NCBI GenBank assembly: GCA_002384855.1
Contig: DGBP01000039.1
Span: 9,779-73,778 of the forward strand
Direction: 5' to 3'
DNA length: 64,000 bases
Source of the DNA: Nocardioidaceae bacterium UBA4001
GTDB lineage: Bacteria > Actinomycetota > Actinomycetes > Propionibacteriales > Nocardioidaceae
The position numbers and the translations under genes are program-made. Of this stretch, positions 24,799-33,321 are shown piece after piece. Under the pieces are notes generated by a model that saw only the letters and a program-made list of their open reading frames with translations, did not search any database and was not told the DNA's origin. Position 1 is the stretch's first letter. The number at the start of each line of letters is the position of its first letter.

Positions 24799-25563
24799 AT
24801 GTCGCACGGAACCGCCCTCGTCACCGGCCCCACGGCAGGCATCGGCCGCGCCTTCGCCGACCAGCTGGCCGCCCACGGCCACGACCTGGTGCTCGTCGCC
24901 AGGGACGGCGACCGGCTCGAGCAGCTGGCCGAGGAGCTGCGCGGCAGGTACGGCGTCGCGGTGGAGGTCCTGGCGGCCGACCTCGCCGACCGGGAGGCGG
25001 TCGGAGAGGTCGAGGCCCGGCTCTCCGACCCCTCACGACCGGTCGCGATGCTCGTCAACAACGCGGGGTTCGGCCACAGGCTCCCCTTCACCGAGAACAC
25101 CGTCGAGGACGAGCAGGAGATGCTCGACGTGCTGGTGACCGCGGTGCTCCGGCTGACGCACGCCGCCGTCGGGCCCATGCTCGAGCGGGGTGAGGGGGCG
25201 ATCGTCAACGTCTCGAGCGTCGCTGCCTTCCTCCCGCGGGGCACCTACAGCGCCGCCAAGCGGTACGTCGTGTCCTTCAGCGAGTGGCTCGACGTGACCT
25301 ACCGGGACCGCGGCGTCCGGGGAATGGCGGTGTGCCCGGGGTTCGTGCGGACGGAGTTCCACGAACGGATGGGCGTGGGCCGGGACTCCGCCCCCCGGTG
25401 GATGTGGCTCGACGCCGACCGCGTGGTGCGCGAGGCGCTCGAGGACCTCGACCGGGGCCGGTCGGTGTCCGTCCCGAGCCGGAGGTACAAGCTGCTCAGC
25501 GGCCTCGCGCGGGCCACGCCGTCGTCGCTGCAGGCACGGTTCCAGGGTCTCGGCCGCAGGTAG
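24799..25563 (+). CDS. Short-chain dehydrogenase/reductase (SDR)
   Basis: This 254-residue classical SDR has the cofactor motif TGPTAGIG at 9-16, VNNAGFG, the catalytic serine in NVSSVAAF and YSAAK with catalytic Tyr and Lys. The residues after the second strand (VLVARDGDRLEQL) suggest NADP preference. The substrate is unknown. An in-frame ATG four codons upstream is an alternative start. It is convergent with the MarC gene, 4 nt between stops. Confidence 0.9.
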   Translation: MSHGTALVTGPTAGIGRAFADQLAAHGHDLVLVARDGDRLEQLAEELRGRYGVAVEVLAADLADREAVGEVEARLSDPSRPVAMLVNNAGFGHRLPFTENTVEDEQEMLDVLVTAVLRLTHAAVGPMLERGEGAIVNVSSVAAFLPRGTYSAAKRYVVSFSEWLDVTYRDRGVRGMAVCPGFVRTEFHERMGVGRDSAPRWMWLDADRVVREALEDLDRGRSVSVPSRRYKLLSGLARATPSSLQARFQGLGRR

Positions 25564-25567
25564 CGGC

Positions 25568-26188
25568 TCAGCCCTGGCCGGCCAGGAAGGCGCTGATCGC
25601 GTCGGCCATCAGCTGCACCGCGATCGCCGAGAGGAGCAGGCCGGCGATCCTCGAGATGAGCAGCACCCCGCTCTCGCGGAGCACCTTGAGGATCGGGACG
25701 GAGAACCGCATCGCGATCCAGAGCACCACGTGCACGAGCAGAACGCCCAGGGCGACCGCGGCGAAGGTGTCGACACCCTCCACGCGGTCGGAGAACACCA
25801 TGGTGGCGACGATCGCGCCCGGACCCGCCATCATCGGCGTGCCCAGAGGCACCAGGGCGACGTTCGCGTTGGCACTGCCAGGGGAGCTGACCGCCTGCCC
25901 CTTCCCGGTCAGGAGCTCCAGCGCGATCAGGAGCAGCAGGAGGCCGCCGGCCATCTGCAACGCGGGCAGCGAGATGTGGAGGTAGGCCAGGATCTGCTGA
26001 CCGAAGAACGCGAACGCCACGATCACGGAGAAGGACACCGCCACCGCCTGCCAGGCGGCCCTCCGCATGGCGGCACCGGACCTGCCGCCGGTGAGGGCCA
26101 GGAAGATCGGGACGGTCCCCACAGGGTCCATGATCACGAACAGCGTGACGAAGACCTCGGTCATGAGCACGAGGTCGAGCCAGGTCAC
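25568..26188 (-). CDS. MarC family integral membrane protein
   Basis: This 206-residue protein has about six hydrophobic helices and the MarC pattern FVIMDPVGTVPIFLALTGG near the N-terminus and GTPMMAGPGAI in the second half, an inverted repeat of Pro/Gly-rich half-helices. Function is unresolved; an earlier link to multiple-antibiotic resistance was not upheld. The start overlaps the PHP gene stop by 4 nt (ATGA), so the two are translationally coupled. Confidence 0.9.
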   Translation of the reverse strand: MTWLDLVLMTEVFVTLFVIMDPVGTVPIFLALTGGRSGAAMRRAAWQAVAVSFSVIVAFAFFGQQILAYLHISLPALQMAGGLLLLLIALELLTGKGQAVSSPGSANANVALVPLGTPMMAGPGAIVATMVFSDRVEGVDTFAAVALGVLLVHVVLWIAMRFSVPILKVLRESGVLLISRIAGLLLSAIAVQLMADAISAFLAGQG

Positions 26189-27066
26189 GGGGCGACCACC
26201 TCGGGTGTGTCGCGCCCCGACGACTCTGCCGCCTCGGCCGCGAGCTCCAGGAGGCGGGAGTACTCCTCGGGCGCGGTCACGTTGCAGCCCAGGTCGTGGT
26301 CGATCTTGCCGTCACCGTGGTAGTCGCTGGAGCCGGTGACGACGAGGCCGAGGTCGCGGGCGATCACGCGGAGCCGCTCACGGGTCGACCGGTCGTGGTC
26401 CTGGTGGTCCACCTCGATACCGGCGAGGCCGATCTCCTTCAGCGCCGCCAACCGCTTCTCGTCGAGCGCCCTGAAGTCGTGCCGTTTGGCCCACGGATGG
26501 GCGATCACGCTGACCCCGCCGGCTGCGGCGACGATCCGGATCATCTCCTCCAGCGGCGCGGCGTAGCGATGCACGTAGGCATGGCCGCGGGGTCCGAGCA
26601 GCGTGTCGAAGGCCTCGCCGCGGTGACCCACGACGCCCTTCTCCACGAGCGCGTCCGCGACGTGGGGGCGACCCAGGGCCGCAGCGTCGCCGGCGACCCG
26701 GCGCACGTCGTCCTCCTCGATCTCGATGCCGACGCTGCGCAGCCTCTCGAGCGTCGCAGGAAGCCGGCGGTTGCGGCCGTCGAGGATGCGCTCGAGCTCC
26801 TCCGCCAGGGGTGGGTAGGTCGGATCGGGGAGGTAGCCGGCCAGGTGCACGCCGTGCCCCTCCAGCACGCAGCTGATCTCGAGGCCGCGCACGAGGGTCA
26901 CCCCCTCGCGCACCGCGGCCTCGGCGGCCTCCTCCCAGCCCGCGGTCGTGTCGTGGTCGGTGAGGGCCAGCACGTCGATGCCCATCTCCCGCGCGTGGCG
27001 CACCAGCTCACGAGGCGGCGTGGTGCCGTCGGAGCGGTCGGAGTGGGTGTGGAGGTCGATGCGCAC
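26185..27066 (-). CDS. PHP-domain phosphoesterase
   Basis: This 293-residue PHP protein starts MRIDLHTHSDRSDGTTPP with the first metal motif HTHSD, followed by LALTDHDT, further histidines (SVIAHPW) and a late VTGSSDYHG. This is the layout of the YciV/RnaAM-like phosphatases that hydrolyse 3',5'-bisphosphonucleotides or trim RNA ends. It starts 29 nt after DUF6758 and overlaps MarC, forming a conserved DUF6758-PHP-MarC run. The exact substrate is inference. Confidence 0.88.
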   Translation of the reverse strand: MRIDLHTHSDRSDGTTPPRELVRHAREMGIDVLALTDHDTTAGWEEAAEAAVREGVTLVRGLEISCVLEGHGVHLAGYLPDPTYPPLAEELERILDGRNRRLPATLERLRSVGIEIEEDDVRRVAGDAAALGRPHVADALVEKGVVGHRGEAFDTLLGPRGHAYVHRYAAPLEEMIRIVAAAGGVSVIAHPWAKRHDFRALDEKRLAALKEIGLAGIEVDHQDHDRSTRERLRVIARDLGLVVTGSSDYHGDGKIDHDLGCNVTAPEEYSRLLELAAEAAESSGRDTPEVVAP

Positions 27067-27094
27067 CCGCGCAGCCTAGCCGTCGGCACCCCCC

Positions 27095-27730
27095 TCACCA
27101 GGGCGGTGGGCTGCCCCCGAACGGGACGTCGACGAGCTCGGGCCCGAGGTCGGCCAGATCGGCCAGGGACCACTCGTCCCGGAGCAGGAGCGCGGCGGAC
27201 GGGGGCCGGAGCACCAGCCACAGCCAGCGGCCATGAGCCTCGCCGGCAAGGACCGACCTGTCGAAGTGGCCGTGGCTCTCGCTGGTCGACACCGCCCACA
27301 GCGGGAGGGTGGCGCCGGCGATGCGCACCCGGGCCTGGGGCGGGCCGTGCCCCACCTCCGCCCCGGGGTCGGTGTGGTCGGTCCCCGCGCACCGGGCGCC
27401 GAGGCCGACCCCGGGCTCCTCGGACACCAGCGTGAGCTCGACGAGCCCGTCCGCATCGCTCATCCCGTGGCAGGACAGCATGCTCGCACGGGCGTCCTGC
27501 CCCGGTGCGGAGACGCAGCCGAAGTCCGTGATGGTCCACCCCGGCGCCAGCGGCCAGGGGACGAGGGTCGGTGCGTGCCCGCATTGTTGCAGGTGCACGG
27601 CGAGGTCTTCGTACCGCGCGACAGAGGGTCGCCACAACGGCGTGATCACTCCGTGGTCCGGGCACCGCCAGCCGTCCGGCTGCTCGCTCACCGGCGACGT
27701 GCAGCGGGGGCATCCGGCCGCGAGACTCAT
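27095..27730 (-). CDS. DUF6758 family protein
   Basis: This 211-residue protein begins with a zinc-ribbon-like knuckle CPRC (C7, C10) and a third cysteine in WRCPDHG, then VITPLWRP and an alpha/beta domain with GWTITDFGCV. The pattern matches the actinobacterial DUF6758 family found beside PHP-domain genes. No activity is known to me. It is divergent from the NUDIX gene across about 58 nt and is the first gene of the DUF6758-PHP-MarC unit. Confidence 0.75.
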   Translation of the reverse strand: MSLAAGCPRCTSPVSEQPDGWRCPDHGVITPLWRPSVARYEDLAVHLQQCGHAPTLVPWPLAPGWTITDFGCVSAPGQDARASMLSCHGMSDADGLVELTLVSEEPGVGLGARCAGTDHTDPGAEVGHGPPQARVRIAGATLPLWAVSTSESHGHFDRSVLAGEAHGRWLWLVLRPPSAALLLRDEWSLADLADLGPELVDVPFGGSPPPW

Positions 27731-27788
27731 GCTGCCACGGTCCTGCCGCGGGGCTGCCCCGTCAAGCAGCGCTGTCTAGGCTGGACCG

Positions 27789-28253
27789 ATGGTAGACCGA
27801 CGACGGGTCCCGTGCGTGGGCGGCATCGTGACCGACGCCGACGGCCGGGTCCTGCTCGTCCGGCGTGGACAGGAGCCCGCGATCGGCACCTGGTCCATCC
27901 CCGGTGGGCGCGTCGAGCAGGGTGAGGACGACGCCGCTGCCACGGCGCGCGAGGTGCTCGAGGAGACCGGCCTCGTGGTCCGCGTCGCCGAGCACGTCGG
28001 CACGGTCGAGCGGGACGCGCCGGACGGTTCGGTCTACCTGATCCAGGACTACCGCTGCCACCCTGTCGAGGGCGCCGACCCCGCTGCGGTGGTGGCCGGG
28101 GACGACGCGGCCGACGTGGGCTGGTTCTCCTCCGAGGAGATCCGGAGCCTGGACTGCGCCCCCGGACTCGTCGAGGCACTGACCGTCTGGCAGGTACTCC
28201 CCCCGGGCCCGCCCCGCAGCCTGTCGCCCGGTCAGCCGCAAGCACGGGGGTAG
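27789..28253 (+). CDS. NUDIX hydrolase
   Basis: This 154-residue protein has the NUDIX box GGRVEQGEDDAAATAREVLEETGL, with the metal-binding REVLEE core, after PCVGGIVTDADGRVLLVRRG. The fold suggests pyrophosphohydrolysis of a nucleoside diphosphate derivative, perhaps ADP-ribose-like or 8-oxo-dGTP-like, but nothing visible fixes the substrate. The C-terminus is Pro/Gln-rich and likely disordered. Convergent with copD. Confidence 0.88.
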   Translation: MVDRRRVPCVGGIVTDADGRVLLVRRGQEPAIGTWSIPGGRVEQGEDDAAATAREVLEETGLVVRVAEHVGTVERDAPDGSVYLIQDYRCHPVEGADPAAVVAGDDAADVGWFSSEEIRSLDCAPGLVEALTVWQVLPPGPPRSLSPGQPQARG

Positions 28254-28278
28254 CCGCCTCCGCGGTCACCGGGGCGGG

Positions 28279-29250
28279 TCAGAACCCGGTCCGCGCCAGC
28301 ACCACGGCGAAGCCTGTGGCCACCGCAAGGAGGACCAGCTCCCCGGCGACCAGGAGCCAGAAGGCATGGGGGCTGCCCTGCTCCACCTTGCGGATGGACC
28401 GGGTCCGGTGGCCGAGCCCGGCCAGCCCGAGCAGCACCAGCAGGCCGATCTTCACGCCGAGCAGGAGCACGTAGGCGCCGGAGTCGAGCAGCTGCGCCGG
28501 GGACATCCGGCTCAGGACGTTGCCCACACCCGAGAGGACCACGCCGAAGAAGGCGCCGAGCGCCACGGAGCTGAACTGGCGTAGCTGTCCCGCGGTCGGC
28601 GCCTCGGTCGCCACCTGGGTGACCAGGGCCAGGAGTCCTCCGAACCACAGGGTCACCGCACCTACGTGCAGCGCCAGCGAGAGCAGCGCCCAGCCCCAGT
28701 TGTCGGCGCCGGCAGAGTGCCCCGTGAGCACGAGGCCGGCCAGGGCGCCCAGCGCGAGGAGGTAGGCGGCGGGCACCCGCCGGGTCCGTCCACCGTGCGT
28801 CAGGGCAGCCACGACCCCGGCTGCGAGCGCGGTGAGGACCGAGGCGACCACGACCCCGTCGAGGGCCGAGGATCCGCTCGCGGGGGTGGGCAGGACGGCG
28901 CCGCCGAGCTCGGCCCGCACCAGGGTCGTCGCGGCGGTCACGACCGAGGAGGCCGCCCACGCGGTCGCCCACACGGACGCGGAGAAGGTCAGCGCGGCCG
29001 TCGTCGGGTCCTCGGCACGCCCCTCGACCGGGTTCGTGAGCAGGACCAGCACGAGACTGCCGACGGTGCCGCTCGCGGCGACGTAGCCCAACACACGCAG
29101 CGTCGAGGCGAACAGCTCGGCAGGCTCGCGACCGGCGAGGTCGGCGGTCATGGTCAGCTGCGCGACGACCGTGGCCAGGACGGCGAGGAGGGTGACCGTG
29201 ACCGCGACCCGCGCGGGCTGCACCCGGGCGGGGACCTCGGTCGTGCTCAC
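28279..29250 (-). CDS. CopD-like copper resistance membrane protein
   Basis: This 323-residue protein has about eight membrane helices. The second half matches the CopD domain, with LTGHSAG, LHVGAVTLWFGGLLAL and SSVALGAFFGVVLSGVG giving conserved His and Trp residues. CopD imports copper passed from periplasmic or extracytoplasmic CopC. The GTG start overlaps the copC stop by 4 nt (GTGA). The longer in-frame extension is antisense-like filler and is rejected. Confidence 0.88.
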   Translation of the reverse strand: MSTTEVPARVQPARVAVTVTLLAVLATVVAQLTMTADLAGREPAELFASTLRVLGYVAASGTVGSLVLVLLTNPVEGRAEDPTTAALTFSASVWATAWAASSVVTAATTLVRAELGGAVLPTPASGSSALDGVVVASVLTALAAGVVAALTHGGRTRRVPAAYLLALGALAGLVLTGHSAGADNWGWALLSLALHVGAVTLWFGGLLALVTQVATEAPTAGQLRQFSSVALGAFFGVVLSGVGNVLSRMSPAQLLDSGAYVLLLGVKIGLLVLLGLAGLGHRTRSIRKVEQGSPHAFWLLVAGELVLLAVATGFAVVLARTGF

Positions 29251-29774
29251 CGGCGGGCCGCCGCGGGCTCGACGAGGCCACGCAGGAGTACGACGAGGCC
29301 CATCCCCGCTCCGAGGACGAGCACCCCGGCGCCGCCGAGCAGCCGTCCCGAGCCACCTTCCACGGCGGCCGCCGGCGAACCGGAGCCGCCGACGGCGAAG
29401 GCGAAGCTGCCCGAGACCTGGTGCCCGTCGACCGTGGAGATCCCGTCGAACTCCACCGTCCACACACCGTTGGCCCCCGGCTCGCGGACCTCGATCGTGT
29501 ACACCGTCCTGGTCGTGGAGGCGAGCACGTTGACCGGCAGCGCCTCACCCCCGGGACCGCGCACGACGAAGCCCTCCTCGGACGGTGCGAAGGCGCTGAC
29601 GAACTCCAGGGAGATGTTCTCCGGCGCCTCGTCGACCTGGCCACCGTCGTTGGGGCTGCTGCTCAGCAGGTCGGTGTGCCCGGCGGCGGGAGCCATCGGG
29701 ACGAACGTGAGCAGCGCGAGGGCGAGGAGGCCCGGGACGAGCCACCACGGGCGCGCAGCGGTCAGCTGTTCCAC
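29247..29774 (-). CDS. CopC-like secreted copper-binding protein with C-terminal anchor
   Basis: This 175-residue protein has a signal peptide (LVPGLLALALLTFVPMAPAAG); cleavage before H33 would leave His as the mature N-terminus, as needed for the CopC histidine-brace copper(II) site. The Ig-like domain contains STVDGHQVSGSFAFAV, holding the second conserved Asp-His ligand pair. A C-terminal helix (GGAGVLVLGAGMGLVVLL) anchors it. The GTG start overlaps the histidine phosphatase stop by 13 nt. Pairs with CopD for copper handling. Confidence 0.88.
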   Translation of the reverse strand: MEQLTAARPWWLVPGLLALALLTFVPMAPAAGHTDLLSSSPNDGGQVDEAPENISLEFVSAFAPSEEGFVVRGPGGEALPVNVLASTTRTVYTIEVREPGANGVWTVEFDGISTVDGHQVSGSFAFAVGGSGSPAAAVEGGSGRLLGGAGVLVLGAGMGLVVLLRGLVEPAAARR

Positions 29775-30346
29775 TGCAGGATCACGGCCGTCTCACGTTC
29801 GTACCCGAGCACCGAGAGCGTGCTCGTGTCGAGCCTGAACAGGCGCCCCTCGCTCACCGGCAGCCCCAGCCAGCGTGCAGTGAGCGCGCGGAGACCGTGC
29901 GCGTGCCCGACGACGAGAACCTTCCCGCCGGTGGCGCGGACGTCGGCCACGACGCGGTCCATCCGGGCCGACACGTCCTCGGGCCGCTCCCCTCCCGGCG
30001 TGGGGTGGGTCCACACCGTCCAACCGGGGACGTCCTCACGGATCTCGTCGTTGGTGACGCCCTCGTAGTCGCCGTACTGCCACTCGACGAGGTCGTCGGT
30101 GACCGTGGGGTCCGTGAAGCCGGCGAGCTCGGCGGTACGACGGGCGCGGCCCATCGGGCTCACCAGCACCCGGTCGAACCGCTCCGCTGCGAGCCGGGGG
30201 GCCAGCGCGCGGGCGGCGTCCTCACCGGCCTCGGTCAGCGGGAGGTCGCTGAACGACGTGTGCCGGCGGTCGCGGCTCCACTCGGTCTCCCCGTGCCGGA
30301 CCAGCCACACCTCGGTGCCCGACGGAGCCTGGAAGTCATCCGGCAT
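29762..30346 (-). CDS. Histidine phosphatase family (phosphoglycerate-mutase-like) protein
   Basis: This 194-residue protein has the catalytic RHGETEWS at its N-terminus (LVRHGETEW), SPMGRARRTAEL, the acid EWQYGDYEG and a second histidine in VVGHAHGLRALTARWLG. The fold removes phosphate from small molecules or proteins; its place between MaoC and copC does not reveal the substrate. It overlaps the MaoC gene by 11 nt and copC by 13 nt, so the genes are coupled. Confidence 0.88.
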   Translation of the reverse strand: MPDDFQAPSGTEVWLVRHGETEWSRDRRHTSFSDLPLTEAGEDAARALAPRLAAERFDRVLVSPMGRARRTAELAGFTDPTVTDDLVEWQYGDYEGVTNDEIREDVPGWTVWTHPTPGGERPEDVSARMDRVVADVRATGGKVLVVGHAHGLRALTARWLGLPVSEGRLFRLDTSTLSVLGYERETAVILQWNS

Positions 30347-30869
30347 GGTGGCCCGGCCAGTTCTTGTCCGGCTGCGGCAGCGGGCGGGCGGGCTGCTCGC
30401 CGCCGCGCTCGGTGAGGTAGCTCTCCTTCGGCACCATCACCTTGCGCCGGAAGACGCACACGACCTTGCCGTCCTGGTTGTAGCCGATGGTCTCGACGTG
30501 CACCACGCCGCGGTCGTCCTTGGACTTGCTCTCCCACTTGTCGAGCACGGTGGTCTCGCCGTAGATCGTGTCGCCGTGGAAGGTGGGCGCGACGTGGCGC
30601 AACGACTCGATCTCGAGGTTGGCGATCGCCTTGCCGGAGATGTCGGGGACGCTCATCCCGAGCAGCAGGGAGTAGACGTAGTTGCCGACCACGACGTTCT
30701 GACCGAACTGTGTGGTGTTCTCGGCGTAGTTGGCGTCCATGTGGAGCGGGTGGTGGTTCATCGTCAGCAGGCAGAACAGATGGTCGTCGTACTCCGTCAC
30801 CGTCTTGCCCGGCCAGTGCTTGTACGTCGCCCCGACCTCGAACTCCTCGTAGCTGCGGCCGAACTGCAT
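30336..30869 (-). CDS. MaoC family dehydratase, likely mesaconyl-CoA hydratase-type
   Basis: This 177-residue hot-dog-fold protein contains TMNHHPLHMDANYAENTTQFG (the Asp/His hydratase pair) and NYVYSLLLGMSVPDIS. This subfamily occurs with the acyl-CoA dehydrogenase and CitE-like lyase of the ethylmalonyl-CoA pathway, both also in this window, so hydration of mesaconyl-CoA to beta-methylmalyl-CoA is the leading inference. The ATG is chosen because AGGAGAG lies 6 nt upstream; a longer frame is not supported. It follows two sulfotransferase-like genes and precedes the phosphatase. Confidence 0.8.
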   Translation of the reverse strand: MQFGRSYEEFEVGATYKHWPGKTVTEYDDHLFCLLTMNHHPLHMDANYAENTTQFGQNVVVGNYVYSLLLGMSVPDISGKAIANLEIESLRHVAPTFHGDTIYGETTVLDKWESKSKDDRGVVHVETIGYNQDGKVVCVFRRKVMVPKESYLTERGGEQPARPLPQPDKNWPGHHAG

Positions 30870-30959
30870 CTCACACTCTCCTGTCATCGGGCGTCGGGCG
30901 TTCGCCCTATGGTGCCGAACCACACGCGCGGGCGGCATCCCGCGTCGGCGTGGGCTTGC

Positions 30960-32156
30960 TCACGCGCGACGGCGTACGGCGCGCAACCTGCCGGCGACCC
31001 GCCACCAGACGCGGCGCACGGCCATCACGGCCCGGGACCTCTCGCTGACCGCCGCCAGGGTGGTCCGGACCGGTCGGGTGGCCAGGCGGTCCTCGAGCTC
31101 GGTGAGCCTGCGGAGGCTCTGCTGCGCCTCGCGACGCTGCCCGGAGCAGGCCTCCAGCAGCGCAGCGAGGGCGGTGACGCTCTCCTGGAGGAGCCGCTCG
31201 CCGGTGACCTCCGGATGTGCCGGCGGGGACGCGGGAGCGGGGGGCACCAGCTCGTCGAGGTCACCCACCACGTCCACGCCGAGAGCGGCGATCTCGGCGG
31301 CCATCCGGCGGGAGCGCTCCACTGCATAGCCGACATCGTCGCCGGCCAGCGCGATCTTGGCCCCGGGCTGACGGGTGAGCAGGGTCTGCGCGAACAGGTC
31401 CTTCACGTCCACCGGGTACGGCCCGGGCAGCGGGAGGCGGTCGCCGAGGGCGGCGTTCACGCGGCGCAGCAGCTCGGCCTGCTCGTACCCGAGGGAGGTG
31501 TTCGCCCGGTGCCCACCGAGGTCGAAGGCCTCCGGCTCGAGCCCCAGCAGACCGGCGAAGCGGGTCCACAGCTGCTCCGGCGGCGCGCCGGCCGGCGGCA
31601 CGGTGACCACGTGCACCCGCTCGGCCGGGACGGCGGCGGACCAGCGCTCCAGTACGCGCGGGTAGTCCTGCACCCGCCAGAACCAGGTGCCCTTGCGCTC
31701 CTCGCGCAGCTGGGCCACGAACTCCTGGAAGGTCAGGGTGTCGCGGTGCTTGACGTGCTCCTGCCACTCCGCGGGGATCTGGCGCACGAGGTCGCGCGCC
31801 GTGAGCACGACGTGCACCTCGGCGTCGACCCCGAGCGCCTCGACGGCGGCGGTGGCCTGCGACTCGGTCGCGGCGGCGAAGAGCTCGTGGGAGACGAGGA
31901 CGTCGCCGTCCCAGGCAACGGCCTCCTCGACCGCCCGCTGCCAGATCCCCGCGGCGCGCGGCGGGGTCTCGGGCCGACCGGCCAGCTGGCGAACGTCCAG
32001 GGTGGCGAGGTAGTGGTCGTGGAAGGACTCCAGAGGAAGGAGGAGGCCCTGCTCGCGAGCGAGGCCGCGCTGGGACCACAGCACCTGCTGCAGGAACGTC
32101 GTACCTGTCTTGGGGCTACCCACGTGCAGGAAGATTCGCTTGGTCACAGCGCGCAT
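30960..32156 (-). CDS. Sulfotransferase-fold protein, paralogue 1
   Basis: This 398-residue protein has the 5'-phosphosulfate loop PKTGTTFLQ at 15-23 after IFLHVG, then LVSHELF, VHVVLTARDLVRQIPAEWQE (the 3'-phosphate-binding Arg/Ser region) and VHVVTVPPAG. These indicate PAPS binding and transfer of sulfate to an unknown acceptor, perhaps a surface glycan. The C-terminus is Arg-rich (GRLRAVRRRA), as in the two paralogues in this window. It lies 33 nt from paralogue 2. An internal GTG at residue 4 is an alternative start. Confidence 0.8.
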   Translation of the reverse strand: MRAVTKRIFLHVGSPKTGTTFLQQVLWSQRGLAREQGLLLPLESFHDHYLATLDVRQLAGRPETPPRAAGIWQRAVEEAVAWDGDVLVSHELFAAATESQATAAVEALGVDAEVHVVLTARDLVRQIPAEWQEHVKHRDTLTFQEFVAQLREERKGTWFWRVQDYPRVLERWSAAVPAERVHVVTVPPAGAPPEQLWTRFAGLLGLEPEAFDLGGHRANTSLGYEQAELLRRVNAALGDRLPLPGPYPVDVKDLFAQTLLTRQPGAKIALAGDDVGYAVERSRRMAAEIAALGVDVVGDLDELVPPAPASPPAHPEVTGERLLQESVTALAALLEACSGQRREAQQSLRRLTELEDRLATRPVRTTLAAVSERSRAVMAVRRVWWRVAGRLRAVRRRA

Positions 32157-32189
32157 GCTACGGGTCGTACCGTCGGCCGCCGACGCCTG

Positions 32190-33317
32190 CTAGTCGGACC
32201 GGGTGCGCCGACGCAGCCGCCCGACGAGCGCACGCGCCCGGTCGACGATCCCCTCGGCCGCCGAACCCTCCACGGTGGCGACGAGCCGACGCCTGAGCCG
32301 CGCGCGCAGCCGGCCGACTTCCTCGGCGAGCTCCACGAGCACCGTCGCCGTCGTGGCGAGCACCTCTGCCTCGGGGACCGTGTTCGGTGCGTCGGTCTCC
32401 TTCGCGGCGTCGCGCACACCGATCCCTCGCGGCTCGAGCTCGGCGAGGTCGCCCACCAGGTGACAGCCTTGCGTCCTCACCGCCTCACGGATGCGCTCGG
32501 TCTCGGCATCGACCCACGGACGCGCAGCCTCCGGGAGGACGACCCGCAGCTGGCCGGTCCGCGCCGCAAGGATGTCCTTGACCACGTGGTTCTTGATCAG
32601 CCTGGCGTACTGCTCCCAGCTCAGGTGCCGAGACGCTCGGTTGACCTGCTGCAGCACAGCGATCTCCACGGCACCGATCGACTGGTTGGCGGGCCTGCCC
32701 GAGATGGTCAGGCCATCGAGGGAGAAGCCGACGACCTCGGCGAAGCGACGCAGCAGCAGGTTCGGGTCCTCATGGACCGGCGGGACGGTGATGACGTGGA
32801 TACGGTCGCCGGGCACGTGCTCGGCGAACAGGCCGACGACCCGCGCCGCGTCCTGGAACCTCCAGAACGGATGCTTGCCGGACGGACCCGCGGCGACGTC
32901 GGCGAGGAACTGGGCCCAGTCCTCCACCTCACGGTTCTTCGCGCGCTCCTGCCAGGTGGCCGAGACGATCCTGGAGAAGTCACGCACGGTGATCACCACG
33001 TGGACGTCGCGCGGCGCCAGGTCGTCCAGCATGCGTGCGACCTGGGGCGGCGTCGCCCCGGCGAGGACCTCGTGCGAGAGCACCACCCGTCCCGCGGACT
33101 CGCGTGCCGTCGCCGCCAGTGCCGCCCAGGCTCCCACCTCCGGGGCGCGCTTCCACCCGAGCAGGTCCATCGCGGCGTGGTAGTGGGCGCCACGCACCCG
33201 GCCGGGGTAGACCACCCCGGCCGAGGCCAGGTGGGCGCGGTTCTCCCACAGGACCTTCTGCAGCTCGGTGGTGCCGGTCTTGGGGAGACCGACATGAAGG
33301 AAGACGGGTTCGGTCAT
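32190..33317 (-). CDS. Sulfotransferase-fold protein, paralogue 2
   Basis: This 375-residue protein shares the plan of paralogue 1: FLHVGLPKTGTTELQ (PKTGTT at 12-17), VVLSHEVLAG, VHVVITVRDFSRIVSATWQE, FWRFQD and IHVITVPP. The tail is again basic (LVGRLRRRTRSD). Only 4 nt separate it from the acyl-CoA dehydrogenase stop, so the two are probably co-transcribed even though their biochemistry looks unrelated. The acceptor substrate is unknown. Confidence 0.8.
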   Translation of the reverse strand: MTEPVFLHVGLPKTGTTELQKVLWENRAHLASAGVVYPGRVRGAHYHAAMDLLGWKRAPEVGAWAALAATARESAGRVVLSHEVLAGATPPQVARMLDDLAPRDVHVVITVRDFSRIVSATWQERAKNREVEDWAQFLADVAAGPSGKHPFWRFQDAARVVGLFAEHVPGDRIHVITVPPVHEDPNLLLRRFAEVVGFSLDGLTISGRPANQSIGAVEIAVLQQVNRASRHLSWEQYARLIKNHVVKDILAARTGQLRVVLPEAARPWVDAETERIREAVRTQGCHLVGDLAELEPRGIGVRDAAKETDAPNTVPEAEVLATTATVLVELAEEVGRLRARLRRRLVATVEGSAAEGIVDRARALVGRLRRRTRSD

Positions 33318-33321
33318 CGGT

